Part shown: positions 24,248 through 34,998 of the stretch, one piece after another | Position numbering within the stretch: position 1 is the stretch's first letter | How the letters are laid out: every line of letters starts with the position of its first letter | Assembly (NCBI GenBank): GCA_035235625.1 | Contig: CP141140.1 | Coordinates: 6,406,685 to 6,470,684 of the forward strand | Length of the DNA stretch: 64,000 nt | Direction: 5' to 3' | Source of the DNA: Saururus chinensis | Taxonomy: Eukaryota; Streptophyta; Magnoliopsida; Piperales; Saururaceae | The notes under the pieces: model-generated | Databases searched by the model: none | What the model was told of the DNA's origin: nothing | Seen by the model: the letters and a program-made list of their open reading frames with translations, nothing else | Made by a program: the position numbers and the translations under genes

Positions 24248-24424
24248 AGAATCTCATAAAAGGTTCCTCGTCTAAAAATCACATACTCAAGTGCTCTCCT
24301 AGTCAAGGTGTATTACTAATATTATTATTATTATTATTATATGTTAGCCTATAACTTTTTTTTATTATTATACTTTTAAGAAAATTATTATAATAATATT
24401 TTATCAATTTTAATAATTTTTAAT
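24248..24424. other. AT-rich spacer with (ATT)n tract
   Basis: A short ATT microsatellite (about 24317-24341) lies in AT-rich DNA. Confidence 0.6.
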
Positions 24425-24640
24425 AGGAAAAAGTTTATATGAGCCCGGACTCATATACGCTTACGTGAGCCCAGGCTCTATGGGCCGTCGGATTTACATT
24501 TAGCGTCCCATAATACTCATGGGCATTTAAACCCATAAATATTATGAGCCATTGGATGTAAATCCGACGGCCAATAAAGCCTGGGCCTATGTAGGCATAT
24601 ATGAGCCTTGGCTCATATAAATGAGACTTTTTTTAATATA
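24425..24640. mobile_element. Foldback MITE, about 215 bp
   Basis: The left half (AAAAGTTTATATGAGCC, GGCTCTATGGGCC, GTCGGATTTACAT, ATAATACTCATGGGC) is mirrored by the right half in inverted order almost to the centre. The whole element is one long hairpin with little loop. No coding potential. Confidence 0.75.
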
Positions 24641-25139
24641 TATATAATATTTATAGCCATTTCGATAATCATATCATTGTGTACTTGTATCTATGATAGT
24701 TGATACTATTATTATTAATATAATTTTTTAGAAATAAAAAACATTATCCAGTGGCACAGTAGCACCATTCCACACAAGCGTGGTGGATCCGTCCATTTGG
24801 TGTTTGACAAGTTTGAATACTTTCTACGTGTATGAAGTAAATTCAGATTTTAAATTGAATATATATATTAAAATATGAATAGATCTACAGCCGGCCACGG
24901 TTGAACGGTTCAACAAGATACCTACTCGAATAAACATCGTGCAAGAAATAAAAAACCTGGGAAGCGTGTGCTGTGTGCAGTTGCAGCGATAAAAGCGCGT
25001 CTGGACTGTGGTTGACCATTCCTCCCAATCGACATCAAAGGGTGGAGTGCCAGTCGATTTCCACTGCCTTGTTCGTTACAAAAATCACGGGGGTTCTGAT
25101 AGAGAGGAAGAAGGAGAGAGGAAGAGTTGGCCAAAAAAA
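24641..25139 (+). promoter_or_regulatory. Upstream region of the annexin gene
   Basis: 500 bp between the foldback MITE and the annexin ATG. The segment next to the ATG (about 25090-25139) is GA-rich, as in many plant leaders. No convincing TATA box was singled out; an AT-rich run occurs near 24858-24875. The bounds are approximate. Confidence 0.35.
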
Positions 25140-28100
25140 ATGTCGACCGTGAGCGTTCCTCTAACGCCAATGTCGCCTCGCCAAGACGCCATGGATCTTT
25201 ATCGCGCCTTCAAAGGTTTAATTTCTTCCTCATGCTTGAATTCTGCCCTGTATTTTACTTTTATTTATTTTACCTTATGTTGAGATTAGTTCTTGTATAT
25301 CTCGTTAGCGCAAGGAATTGATTGAGGAAAAGTGGGAATTTTTTGGAGGAAAAATGAATTTAATTTTTGTGATTTGTATGCCTACTGTTAGCCTTCTTGA
25401 CTAGCATAATTAGCCACTTGTCATGGCGACTGGGGAGTAACTAACTTACTATAGACAGAATTTGAGCCACCAAATTGCGTCGAGTTTTCCTCTGATTCTT
25501 GAGGTTCTCTACTGTTATTTATTCATTCGTGCTTTTTGGTTGGCACTGCGATTGTGCATACGAGTTTTTATAGTCGTGTGCTTTAAATTTAGAACGTGGT
25601 ATCTCCAAAATAAAGTAAAAAAATAATTCTTTTTTTTAACTTTCATCCCCATATTCCCCCCTCACTTTACTCATTTATCCCCCCATTCAATTATACCTCA
25701 TCTATTTCTTCTCCGGCGATTAAAATTCTCCGGCGATTAAAATTCCGGCGATAATGTGCCCGGCGTGCGCACCGGCCAGATCTGGCCGGCGCACAGGCCG
25801 GACTGTCCTGCGCTGCCAGATCACGCCGGACTGGCCGCCTGCGCGAGGCCAAATCTGGTCGCCTGCGCGCGGCCAGAACTGGCCTGCGCCGCGTCGGCCA
25901 AATCTGGCTCGCGCAGACCAGTCTGGTCTGCGCCGCGTCGTCGGCCAGTTCTGGTCGACGCGCAGGCGGGCCAGACTGGTCAGGCCGGACTGGCCTGCGC
26001 CGGTCAGATCTGGCCGGCGGTCTGCGCGTGGCCAGATCTGGCCCTCTGGCCACACATGCCCTCTGACCTCGGCCGTTGTTGGCCGTGGTCGCGGTCAGCT
26101 TGCCGTGGCCAGCGGCTACGATCGGAAAAAAAAGACGCCGGTATTGTCGCCGGCGCCGGAGATGAAGAAGAGAAGTGAAAAAAGGGGAAGTGGGGTAAAA
26201 TGGGGATACGATAGATTTTAGTTAAAATAACGGGGTAAGAGAGCAATGGGGGACACGGGGTGTGTATAGCCACGTTCTTAAATTTATCTGCAGTATAACT
26301 ATAACCTATACATTATTCACCTACTTGTGGTGATTTTTTGTCACATACAGGATTAGGTTGCGATACGTCCACCGTAATTAGCATTCTTGCCCATCGTGAT
26401 TCAACACAGCGGTCCCTTATTCAACAAGAATTCAGGGCCATGTACGCTGCTGAGCTTGACAGCCGTCTTTCATCAGAACTTAGTGGCAACCTTAAGGTAT
26501 AAGTTATTTTGGTATTGATATACTATTTGTTAATTCAGTAGATGATGAATAATTTTCCTTTCAAGTTAGTTATAATGTTTCCCTGATGATGCCTTGATAT
26601 TGTGTTTTCGTATAGAACATTTTTTAGTACTTTTAAGTTTCTGTTTTATTTTAACATTTGCCTTCATGTGCTTTTGGTTTTATTTTTTTCCCATTAGAGA
26701 GCAGTTTTGCTTTGGATGCATGACCCTGCAGGACGTGATGCAACTGTCGTGAGGCAAGCATTGAGTGGAGATGTGGTTGATCTTCGAGCTGCAACTGAAG
26801 TAATATGTTCTCGAACCCCAGCACAGATCCAAGTGTTTAAGCATGCCTACTATGCCAAATTTGGGTTACACCTCGAGAATGACATTACTTATCAAGCTTC
26901 TGGTGACCACCAAAAGGTAATTTCTACCTTTCTTTCTCCTAACTATACAGTTGTGAGAGAAAAACTTGAATGATTCTGACCCTTGACGTGAGGGAGGAGT
27001 AGCTCCTTCCTTTTACCAATGCATTGAACTAGAAGATAATTAACACAAATGTAAAAATGCTTCTGATTTGGTAGTTGCCATATTACAAAGAAAATTTCAC
27101 AGAAAAAAAACACAACAGATGGTGATGTGAAATTGTTTTATTATGAATAAGATCAACAATTTAATATAGCATGTGAGAATTTGACATTGATTCAAAAATA
27201 TCTTTTTGTCAACCTGATACTAAGAAGAAAATGAGAAAATTAATCTATATAATGAATTTTGGCATTTTGAATTTTAGATCTGCCTTTTGCATTTGGCTTG
27301 GCCATTGACCAAACAAGGCATATTACTACTTTGAAAGATCAAGAAATTCCATGTCTTGCTGTCGACCAGAACAGTGTTTGTAGGATTCAGTATGAAATCC
27401 CATCTTTCCCTCCTTCTGACATGCTCAGGTAGAGGGAACGCTTGAATCAAGTTGCAGCCAGCATAAAATGGCAATAATGCAGATAAATGATCAGGACTTT
27501 ATAACCCTCACGTGTTTGGATAAGGCATTTATTGTTAACCTTTTATTAGATGTTTTTACTCCGAATAACTCTTCAGTGTGTAATATGTTGACTGTGATCC
27601 TCCTACTTGTTTACGGTTAAACTAACAAATATATTGATTTAATACTACGTAATTTTTCTCTTTTCTGCAGTTGCTTCTCTCTTATGTAAGCACCCCTCGT
27701 TATGAAGGCCCAGAGGTTGACCAAATGATGGTAGAAAAGGATGCAAAAGATCTGTTTAAGGCTGGAGAGAAAAGATTGGGTACAGATGAAAATACATTTA
27801 TCAGAATTTTTAGTGCAAGAAGCAGAGCACAGATGGCTGCTGTCTCTGTCTCCTACCACCATATATATGGTAACTCATTGAAAAAGGTACTATTTGACAA
27901 TTCCATCTGTTTGGTTTGTTATCTTTTTGTCTTGTTAATGGTGGGAGCAATAGATAGTAAAGAAACTTGGAAAGAGGAAGAGTTGAACCATCAATTTACA
28001 TCGAGGCATTGAGGAAGACATATTTACACTAATCATGAGCGTTTATCTAATCTTGCTCCTCTCATTACCTTGGAATGGACATTTTTATTCTTAGTTCTTT

Positions 28101-29215
28101 TCTGTGTAGAAAATATGGAAATGAATTTGATATTTTACAGGCAGTTAAGAGCGAAACATCTGGACTTTTTGAGTTTGCACTTCTGACAATCTTAAGATGT
28201 GCTGAGAATCCTGCTAAGTACTTTGCCAAGGTAAAATGACGTTTTATTTCCTGGGAACTGATTTCTTTCTATATACTCTCTCTTATAAGTTATATTCTGG
28301 TTTAAGTATGTCTTTTTTTTTTTTGGTACAAGGCTTTGAGTATGTCCTGAAATAAAGTAGCATCATTTCAATTGTATATAGTTCCTTGTTATGGTGCTTG
28401 CTGATAATGCCTATTTTCTTAATAATAGGGTCTTAAGCTGTGCATGAGGCAATAACAAAAATACATTTTAATATATGTATTTAATGCTAGAGCATAGGTC
28501 TGTGGTGCAGTGCTCATCTGGTTTTGACTAGATGCAAACTTTGTGAGATTTTCCCCAGACCTTGGGGTTCTTCCAATGTTCATCCTTATTATCCATTTTT
28601 TTGGAACCATGATGTATATATTTTGCTTAGTCATTCCGTCCTTTTCAACTTCCTTGCCAATGAGTGTATCTCTTGGCCTTTTAGTCTCTTCTTTAAGGGA
28701 ATTTCAATTTCCCTCGGTTACACTAACTGTGCCAAGTGGTTGGCATCTCTTGTCCAAATTCCTCTTCCTTGCTTTTTATTGGCCATGGAAAACCTGAACA
28801 CATTTTTTGCTGATTGAATTGTAATCTTTTCATGGTGCTAGCTTTTTGGTGCCATAGAGACTTGACTTTTTGATCTTTGTATAATCCATTATCCCAACTT
28901 GGGATACTTAGGCAATCACAATGAAATTTAGCTCATATCTTGCAGCCTAGTATCTGATCTCTTTAACTTTTGTTATGAGCAAAATGTGTGACTTTTGACT
29001 GTGTTTCTCAGCGGCTATATAATGCAATGAAAGGATTGGGCACTGATGACTCAACGCTGGTAAGGATAGTGGTGACAAGGGCCGAGATGGACATGCAGTA
29101 CATAAAGGGAGAGTATCAGAAAAAATTCAGAAAGTCACTTGCTGATGCCATACACTCGGAGACGTCGGGCCATTATAGGACCTTTCTTCTTTCTCTTGTA
29201 GGTCCCAAACAGTAA
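25140..29215 (+). CDS. ANN5: Annexin, annexin 5-like (six exons, 316 aa)
   Basis: Exons: 25140-25215, 26351-26496, 26698-26916, 27671-27886, 28141-28230, 29012-29215. All introns are GT-AG and the frame is kept across every join. Annexins bind acidic phospholipids in a Ca2+-dependent way and act at membranes in trafficking and stress or pollen biology. Four annexin repeats are visible. Repeat 1 has GLGCD at 26-30 with acidic partner E68, and the conserved His40. Repeat 4 has the canonical type II site GLGTD at 257-261 with E299. Repeat 2 shows no site and repeat 3 has RLGTD (182-186), lacking the first Gly, so Ca2+ binding probably rests on repeats 1 and 4, as in other plant annexins. The length matches the family (about 316). 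The N-terminus ([16 protein letters not shown]) and the spacing resemble Arabidopsis annexin 5. No signal peptide is seen, as expected. The start is the first ATG in frame with exon 1 and gives the usual N-terminal length. Intron 1 holds a Mutator-like insertion. Confidence 0.93.
25592..26277. mobile_element. Mutator-like non-autonomous element in annexin intron 1
   Basis: The ends are GAACGTGG and the inverted CCACGTTC. Both are flanked by the exact 9-bp duplication TTAAATTTA (25583-25591 and 26278-26286), the length expected for MULEs. Further in, CCCC-rich then TTCTTCTCCGGCG-type sequence is mirrored at both ends. The core (about 25745-26110) is strongly GC-rich and built of degenerate CTGGCC/CCAGAT/CTGCGC words. 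All six frames stay open because of this composition, and no protein family was recognised. The direct match is strong, but TTAAATTTA is nearly palindromic, so chance cannot be ruled out fully. Confidence 0.75.
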
Positions 29216-29330
29216 ACCCACAACGGATGCTAAATTCTAGGTATTTATTTGTGATGTGCGTGATCTAAGAGTGCAAGAGTGCACGCGTTGTGAGAAGCGT
29301 GAAGATTTCATATATTATGTATTTTACGTA

Positions 29331-29556
29331 GTCTTACATACTGCATTTGTGTTTATCAGTCATTACACAAAGGGGAGGTTTTTGCAAAGAGAACTACTCC
29401 ATCCCATATTAAATGTCTAGATTTAAAAAATAATGACTCAGTGGTCTTACATACCGCATTTGTGTTGATCAGTCATTACGCAAAGAGGAAGGTTTTTGCA
29501 AAAAAAACTACTCCCTCTATCCCATATTAATTGTCAACTTTTGATTTAAAAAATAA
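29331..29556. repeat. Tandem duplication just downstream of the annexin gene
   Basis: A 113-bp unit beginning GTCTTACATA at 29331 is repeated from 29444, with words TCAGTCATTAC, GGTTTTTGCAAA, ACTACTCC, CCCATATTAA and TTTAAAAAATAAT in order. The first unit carries only the left edge of the MITE at 29511-29679. It may overlap the annexin 3' UTR. Confidence 0.75.
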
Positions 29557-29679
29557 TTTCACATTAATTGTCTTATGAAATGATATCCTTTTCATCATAA
29601 TTAGTGGGGTAGAAAAAGAGTTAGTTTTCTTTAGTTCACATTTTTTTAAATGTGGACAATTAATATTGTGTGGTTGGAG
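29511..29679. mobile_element. Stowaway-like MITE, 169 bp
   Basis: TA-CTCCCTCTATCCCATATTAA at the left and an inverted match ending GGTTGGAG-TA at the right, with GACAATTAAT facing ATTAATTGTC. TA flanks both sides. Confidence 0.75.
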
Positions 29680-29681
29680 TA

Positions 29682-30755
29682 TGTTTGGTGGTTGGGGATT
29701 TTGATCCATCAAAAGAGTTTTTAATGCTTCGTACTCAATATGAGCAACGTAAGAATTTTTAATGCTCTCTTGTTGAGCCTGGTGTAAAGAACGCTTGAAA
29801 GCTGATAAGCTGATCATTTATAAGATCAACTATGCATATATTAGTGCACCTTAACATTAGTAATGTTGAAGCTAGTGTGTGTGCCGTTGATTTGAAAAAT
29901 ATATAATCCCCAAATACTTCCTATGCTATGCTAGAATGAAAAACTCTTCCTCACCTATCACGGTTCATGATGTAGCAATTTCTTTCTATGTAGACTGCAT
30001 TCTACCTTTAAGAATTGGTGCTTAATGTAGGGATTGTGTCATTCGTGTGTTCAACAGTGCATAAGTTACTTGCACTGACGGCAATTTGAAATGCTATTTA
30101 GTGGACACGGAGGATGACACGACTTTTTCAGATGAATTCAGAATGATGAGGAAACTACTTACATTAGAATTTTTCATCTCTTACAAAATATGTATCTTAA
30201 CAAATTCTCTCCATAGATATAAACTTTGGAAAAAAGAAACAAATGCTTAGCATTACTTTAGTACTGGGGTATCGTGATTGATCTGTATTATATTGCCTCA
30301 TTATAACTTTGTAGGAACAATAGACGTCTAAGGCAAAAATAGTTAAACACCAGATATATGTAGCATACTATTCCAATCATTAGCTCGACATGATAAATAC
30401 GGCCGAGGTTTAGATAGGCATAACCTTATCGGGTCTTGAATGGCAATTTTCCTCAGGAAATGCTAAAATGATAGCCACTTTGAAGGCTGAATTCTGAAAT
30501 GTATACCCAGCATATCACCCATTTACGAAAGCTTCCAGGTGCCAGAAATGGCGAGAATCCTTGCATTCCGTGAAAAGCTAACAAAAAGAACAAAGAAAAG
30601 ATATCTAGAAAGGGTATAAGATACACAGACATGTAACTACCAGTCTGCCAAAAAAAACTACCAGAGCAGACTGCCACAAAGTTAAACGCTTCATCAGTAG
30701 GTTACTAGTCGACCAGCTCCAAATTAGAGTCAGTTTCTAGCTCTCTTAACAGTAA
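29682..30755. other. Intergenic DNA between annexin and DUF1677 genes
   Basis: No gene recognised. It should include the 3' UTR of the DUF1677 gene on its right side. Confidence 0.5.
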
Positions 30756-31109
30756 TCAAGATTGTAAAACATAAGTAGTTGTACTAGGTGGAGAAGCAGT
30801 AGTATCTTCGTGGGGCGACGAGGACGAAGAGGATGAGATGAACTTCTTGAGCAAGTAGAGGAGGGATCGGGCCACACGGAGGGCCGGGTCCCCGTTCGCA
30901 GCCTCTCTGAACGTCGCGTGGGCTCGGAGGGCCACCTCGATGCCCACCCCAAGCCGGACCTGCTCGTCCTTGATCGCCTCTTCGCACAGCCCACACACCC
31001 ACACGCCACCAAACCGGCCTTTCACCCATTCCATGTACCCCACCGTGCATTCCTCACATATGCCGCAGCAGCCACACTGTGCCCATTTCACCACTTCCTT
31101 GCTATCCAT
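30756..31109 (-). CDS. DUF1677 family protein (117 aa, single exon)
   Basis: A small plant-specific protein of unknown function. A Cys-rich block at residues 12-22 (CGCCGICEECT) is followed by a second at 37-49 (WVCGLCEEAIKDE). Together these are the conserved core of the DUF1677 family and suggest a zinc-binding ribbon, although metal binding is inferred. A helical segment follows (about 55-90, with RAHATFREAANGDPALRVAR), then a Ser-rich low-complexity tail (about 91-99) ending in VLQS. There is no signal peptide or membrane segment. The length and single-exon structure fit the family. The start is the first ATG and is supported by the conserved block lying close to the N-terminus. It is transcribed towards the annexin gene. 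Confidence 0.88.
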   Translation of the reverse strand: MDSKEVVKWAQCGCCGICEECTVGYMEWVKGRFGGVWVCGLCEEAIKDEQVRLGVGIEVALRAHATFREAANGDPALRVARSLLYLLKKFISSSSSSSPHEDTTASPPSTTTYVLQS

Positions 31110-34050
31110 TTCCGCTAATCTTCTTCTTCTCGTCCTTTTGACCTCCTAATGGCTGCAGGCTGGGACTGTATCTCCCACCCACTGGAATCACAAACCTCTA
31201 CTTGTCAAAGAACGCAGAGCTGAAAGCTAATGAATGTGAGGACTGAAAAATCTACACGGGGCTTTTTCGTACTTATAACTGGGCCAGGCCGGACGTTGAT
31301 GATAGTTTTGTTTGAAAAGATGGTGCACTGTGCTTCTGTCTCCCTTACTGATGCTCTGTGGTGAATTAGCTGCGCCAACCCTGCCCCCTCATGCTACGAA
31401 AGGCTTTGGCCTTTAGCCAAATTTAGATGAAATGTATATACGAACAATAAGAGTAGATATGTCCATTTATAGAACGTATTAGTTAGTTTGTATCAAATTT
31501 AACAGCAGTCGGTGACTGGTAGTTGTGCCCTTAACTTAAATGACTAAACTGGCCTCTTTCCAAACTAACCAATGACATGCATGCGTACTTCTTCCTCTTT
31601 TATTAAGGCTCAGATGCCTGTAAAAAAAATGACTGTGATGCTATGGTGGTTCCACTGGATCCGAATAGTGTTTTAAATTAGAATTTACCGATTGAACCTG
31701 ATTGATGTCCGGTTGAAACTGAAAAACTCGGACCTGCAAATGTGAGTTGGTGGCCGTGTTACTTCTAAGAACACTGCTTTCGATATATATTCTTTTTTTA
31801 TAACTGGATAATCGATTTATTAGCGGTTTCCTGGTTGAGAGCGGGGGGATTCGCAGGCGGCAGGAGCTAGATAGAGCAGTAGCAGCTTGTATGACAGAAC
31901 TTCGAGGGATAGTGGGGGCCATTTCTCTCTCTGAAACAGGGTGATGATTGGAAAAGTTGTCGCCTTCTGGCAGGTTGAACCCAAATCCATGTGCTACTGA
32001 AGCCTGAAAGGAGATTCCAACCGACGCGTTTTGCGGTCAAAATTGTATTCGAGTACTTAAGAACAGGCATCACTTGCATTGCCAAACTGCCAAGAGCAGT
32101 GTAGTGAAGCAGGAAACTCCAAGGCATGGGGAGTTAATGCACGCATAACGATATCTGATGGAGAGGGTTGTATAATACTTGTTCTATTTATTGTCACCTG
32201 TCTGGAAGGTGCTGGTCGCCTCGAATTTGATGGAGATGAGAAATAAAACGCAAATTGGTAATCCCAATTATGGCGTTTGTTCTATTGTCTACCGACTGTA
32301 AGCCCATGTTTATTGTTTAAAATGACACATCTTTAATTAGCAAGCAAACCTATTTCATACACCACAACAAGGCATTTTTATCGTTTCAGCCTGATTACTT
32401 AATACGAAGCAGAGATAGACGTGTGTGTCTGAGGGCTCAAAAACTTGAAAGTTAGAAGCTGATGACTCAATGGTACTGTGGCTTTTACTGTATCATTGCT
32501 CTCTATATATTTGTCGACCGAGTTAAGCTTATCAACCAAATGATGCCGGTAAACTTGATGTAGAAGACAAATTCTGACAAAAGAGAAACTCGAAAGTCGT
32601 ATCTAGCATGATATAATTGATATCCTTCATGATTTTTTTCTTTATAAAATTTATGAAAGACTGCCACACCTTCTTTCCCGTGAAAAAGAAAACAATAAGA
32701 AAGAGAGATCACGGCTTTGCTCTTCGTTTCAGAGAAAGGGAAAACCAACTCCATGGCCTCGAGCCCCTTCTGTCATCAATCAAGGCATGATCTCTTTCAC
32801 GTGAACCCTATAATAGCCTCTGTGTGTGTGTCTCTCTCTCAGCGCTATATGTATCTGCCCAAAAAGATAAAAAGTTCTGTTATAAGTCGAGCCCAACCCC
32901 TCAAACATTAGTGCGTCTCGTAGGCTGAATGGGTAAAGTCGGGAGAAAGTGACTGTATCTTGGGGCCACCCATACTGTCTTACGTACCTTCTTACAATTA
33001 AATTAAAAGCCATTTTTTTCTTCAGATCTTTTTTGTTGGGGGGGCGGGGGGGGGGGGGGGGGACTGTTTTGGTAGACCAGTTTTCTTTAGTTATTCAACT
33101 TGTATAAAGTAAAGGCCTTTGGCTTTCATGAAAAAAAAGGTGCCTTTGGGCATATCCTGTTAAGATCTTTAGGGGACAGGGAGCCCCATGGCTAATATCC
33201 AAGATCACTTAAGCTACTTTTAGCAAAAAAGGAAAAAATACTTGCCTAAAGCAAACAAATAAAGCGATTCCACATTTTGGATGCAGAAACTCCACAAATA
33301 ACAGAAACTGATTAGCAATATCTTCCCTCGATGCAATTTCCAATAAATTTATCACCGAATCCTTAGACTACAACGCTTTAGTTTCATTCGTTATATACTG
33401 CTCATAGTTAAAGCAATGGCAGAATTTCATGCCTTTGGTAATTGGTTCCGATAATGTGGGCCGGAAAACACTTGTGTACATTAGTTGCCAACCGTCCCAC
33501 ATGGAAATCAAAGGATCTTGATGAAGACTCTGTCTCTCACATGATAATGTATTTTCCCACTTCCGAAAATGAATTTTTTGTCTCACATATTCGAAGCATG
33601 TCACATGAATTATACTCCATTCTGACTTTAATAGTTTGATTGACAAAACAAAAAATAACGCGAGGTATTCTATAGGCGAGGACTTGGGACCTCCTGAGTC
33701 CTATCTTTTATGTTACGGAAAAAGTAAGACGTAAGTCCAGGCTCGCTCATGTAACATAATCCCAGGCATCTTAAGCCGCCATATCTCTATCAAATTGGGA
33801 TCCGATAGTGCATATTATTAAAAGCACCTGGCCTCCCCTTGAATAACATGATCCATGGTAATAAAATTACATGACCCGCAATGTTAGGTTCATGCTGGTG
33901 CCCATGAGCTCGAGCTTATACTAGCAAGATTCTTTATACAAATACAAAGATCTAAGATATGCTACAACATATTCATATGTTCTATGCAGCTGAGTCAGAA
34001 ATGGAGGCCTCTTATAGCCTTCACCTAAAAGTTCTAGTGCCGGGTAGATA
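31110..34050. other. Intergenic DNA, no gene recognised
   Basis: Includes the DUF1677 upstream region (31110 onward). Open frames at 31641-31922, 31867-32127 and 32503-33013 have no recognisable motif, overlap one another in other frames and are not supported. A (GT)n/(CT)n run lies at about 32821-32840. Confidence 0.5.
33038..33062. repeat. Poly-G tract
   Basis: Seven G, one C, then about 17 G. A G-quadruplex-capable run, and also a place where assembly length may be unreliable. Confidence 0.85.
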
Positions 34051-34296
34051 TTTAAGGGTTGTTTGGGTCTTAAATTTGGGTCTGATTTTTTTGATTTTAT
34101 CTCAATTTGTGAAAAAAACAACGAAATCATGGTTGAGTGTAGAAGTAGGATAGAATTTTTATACGAACGCTAATTTAACATGTTTTTATCATAATCACCT
34201 TGCAAGGTGATTTTGTCGATTTCGACTCCAAGTTCCCATTTTAGAATTAAAGATTTTATTATTTTTTAATTATTACCCCTTAAATCGATTTAAGCC

Positions 34297-34364
<68 letters not shown>

Positions 34365-34724
34365 CAATATAAGTACAATAATACCAAACATGTAGATTCT
34401 AATTCAGGAAAAAAAGTTATATTAATTTAATTTATTTTTTTTTAAAATGATGTTCATACTTTATTTTTTTCTACACCCCACCTAACAACATGAGATTTAT
34501 TTTTCAATAATCAATCATAAATAGTATTAGGCCAATGAGTGTAAAGAAAGTGATATAAAAATATCACTATCTTTTCAAAAATGAGTTCAAAGTTTTATAT
34601 GAATTTATTCTAAATTTTTTTATTACCAACCTTAATTTTAATTCAATGTTGAATAAATTGAATTAGTTTTAAAAAAATTACTTCCGTTTTTTAAAACTAC
34701 TACACCTAAACAGCCCCTTAAATT
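34051..34724. mobile_element. hAT-like non-autonomous element, copy 2
   Basis: The left end TTTAAGGGTTGTTTGGGT is mirrored by the right end ACACCTAAACAGCCCCTTAA. The right third matches copy 1 (23559-24247), sharing TTTTTTTATTACCAACC and ACACCTAAA-AGCCCCT. TTAA or TTTAA occurs at both borders but is part of the mirrored sequence, so the target duplication is unclear. A TA microsatellite lies inside. Confidence 0.7.
34314..34361. repeat. (TA)n microsatellite
   Basis: About 24 TA units inside the hAT-like element. Confidence 0.9.
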
Positions 34725-34998
34725 CGATTGGTTGGTCATATGTCACTGGGACTCGATACACATAGCAACAACTATACAGGCATAGAGCTCTTCTTTTGTT
34801 CGCGTTCACACAGCGATCTAGGTGAACAAACTTATGTACAAGCGGATACATTTTCTCGGTTCGTACAAAATCATCACCATTTGACAAAATTATGAACAAG
34901 ATAATGGAAAGGCAAAAAGTTCTATCACACCGTTCACCTAGTTTACAAAGCAAATATAAATCCATACATATTAAACACATATCTGCATAAAAATAGTT

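Noticed and set aside
25691-26273. Five long overlapping frames on both strands in annexin intron 1
   Set aside because: All are open because of the GC-rich word array inside the Mutator-like element; none shows a domain.
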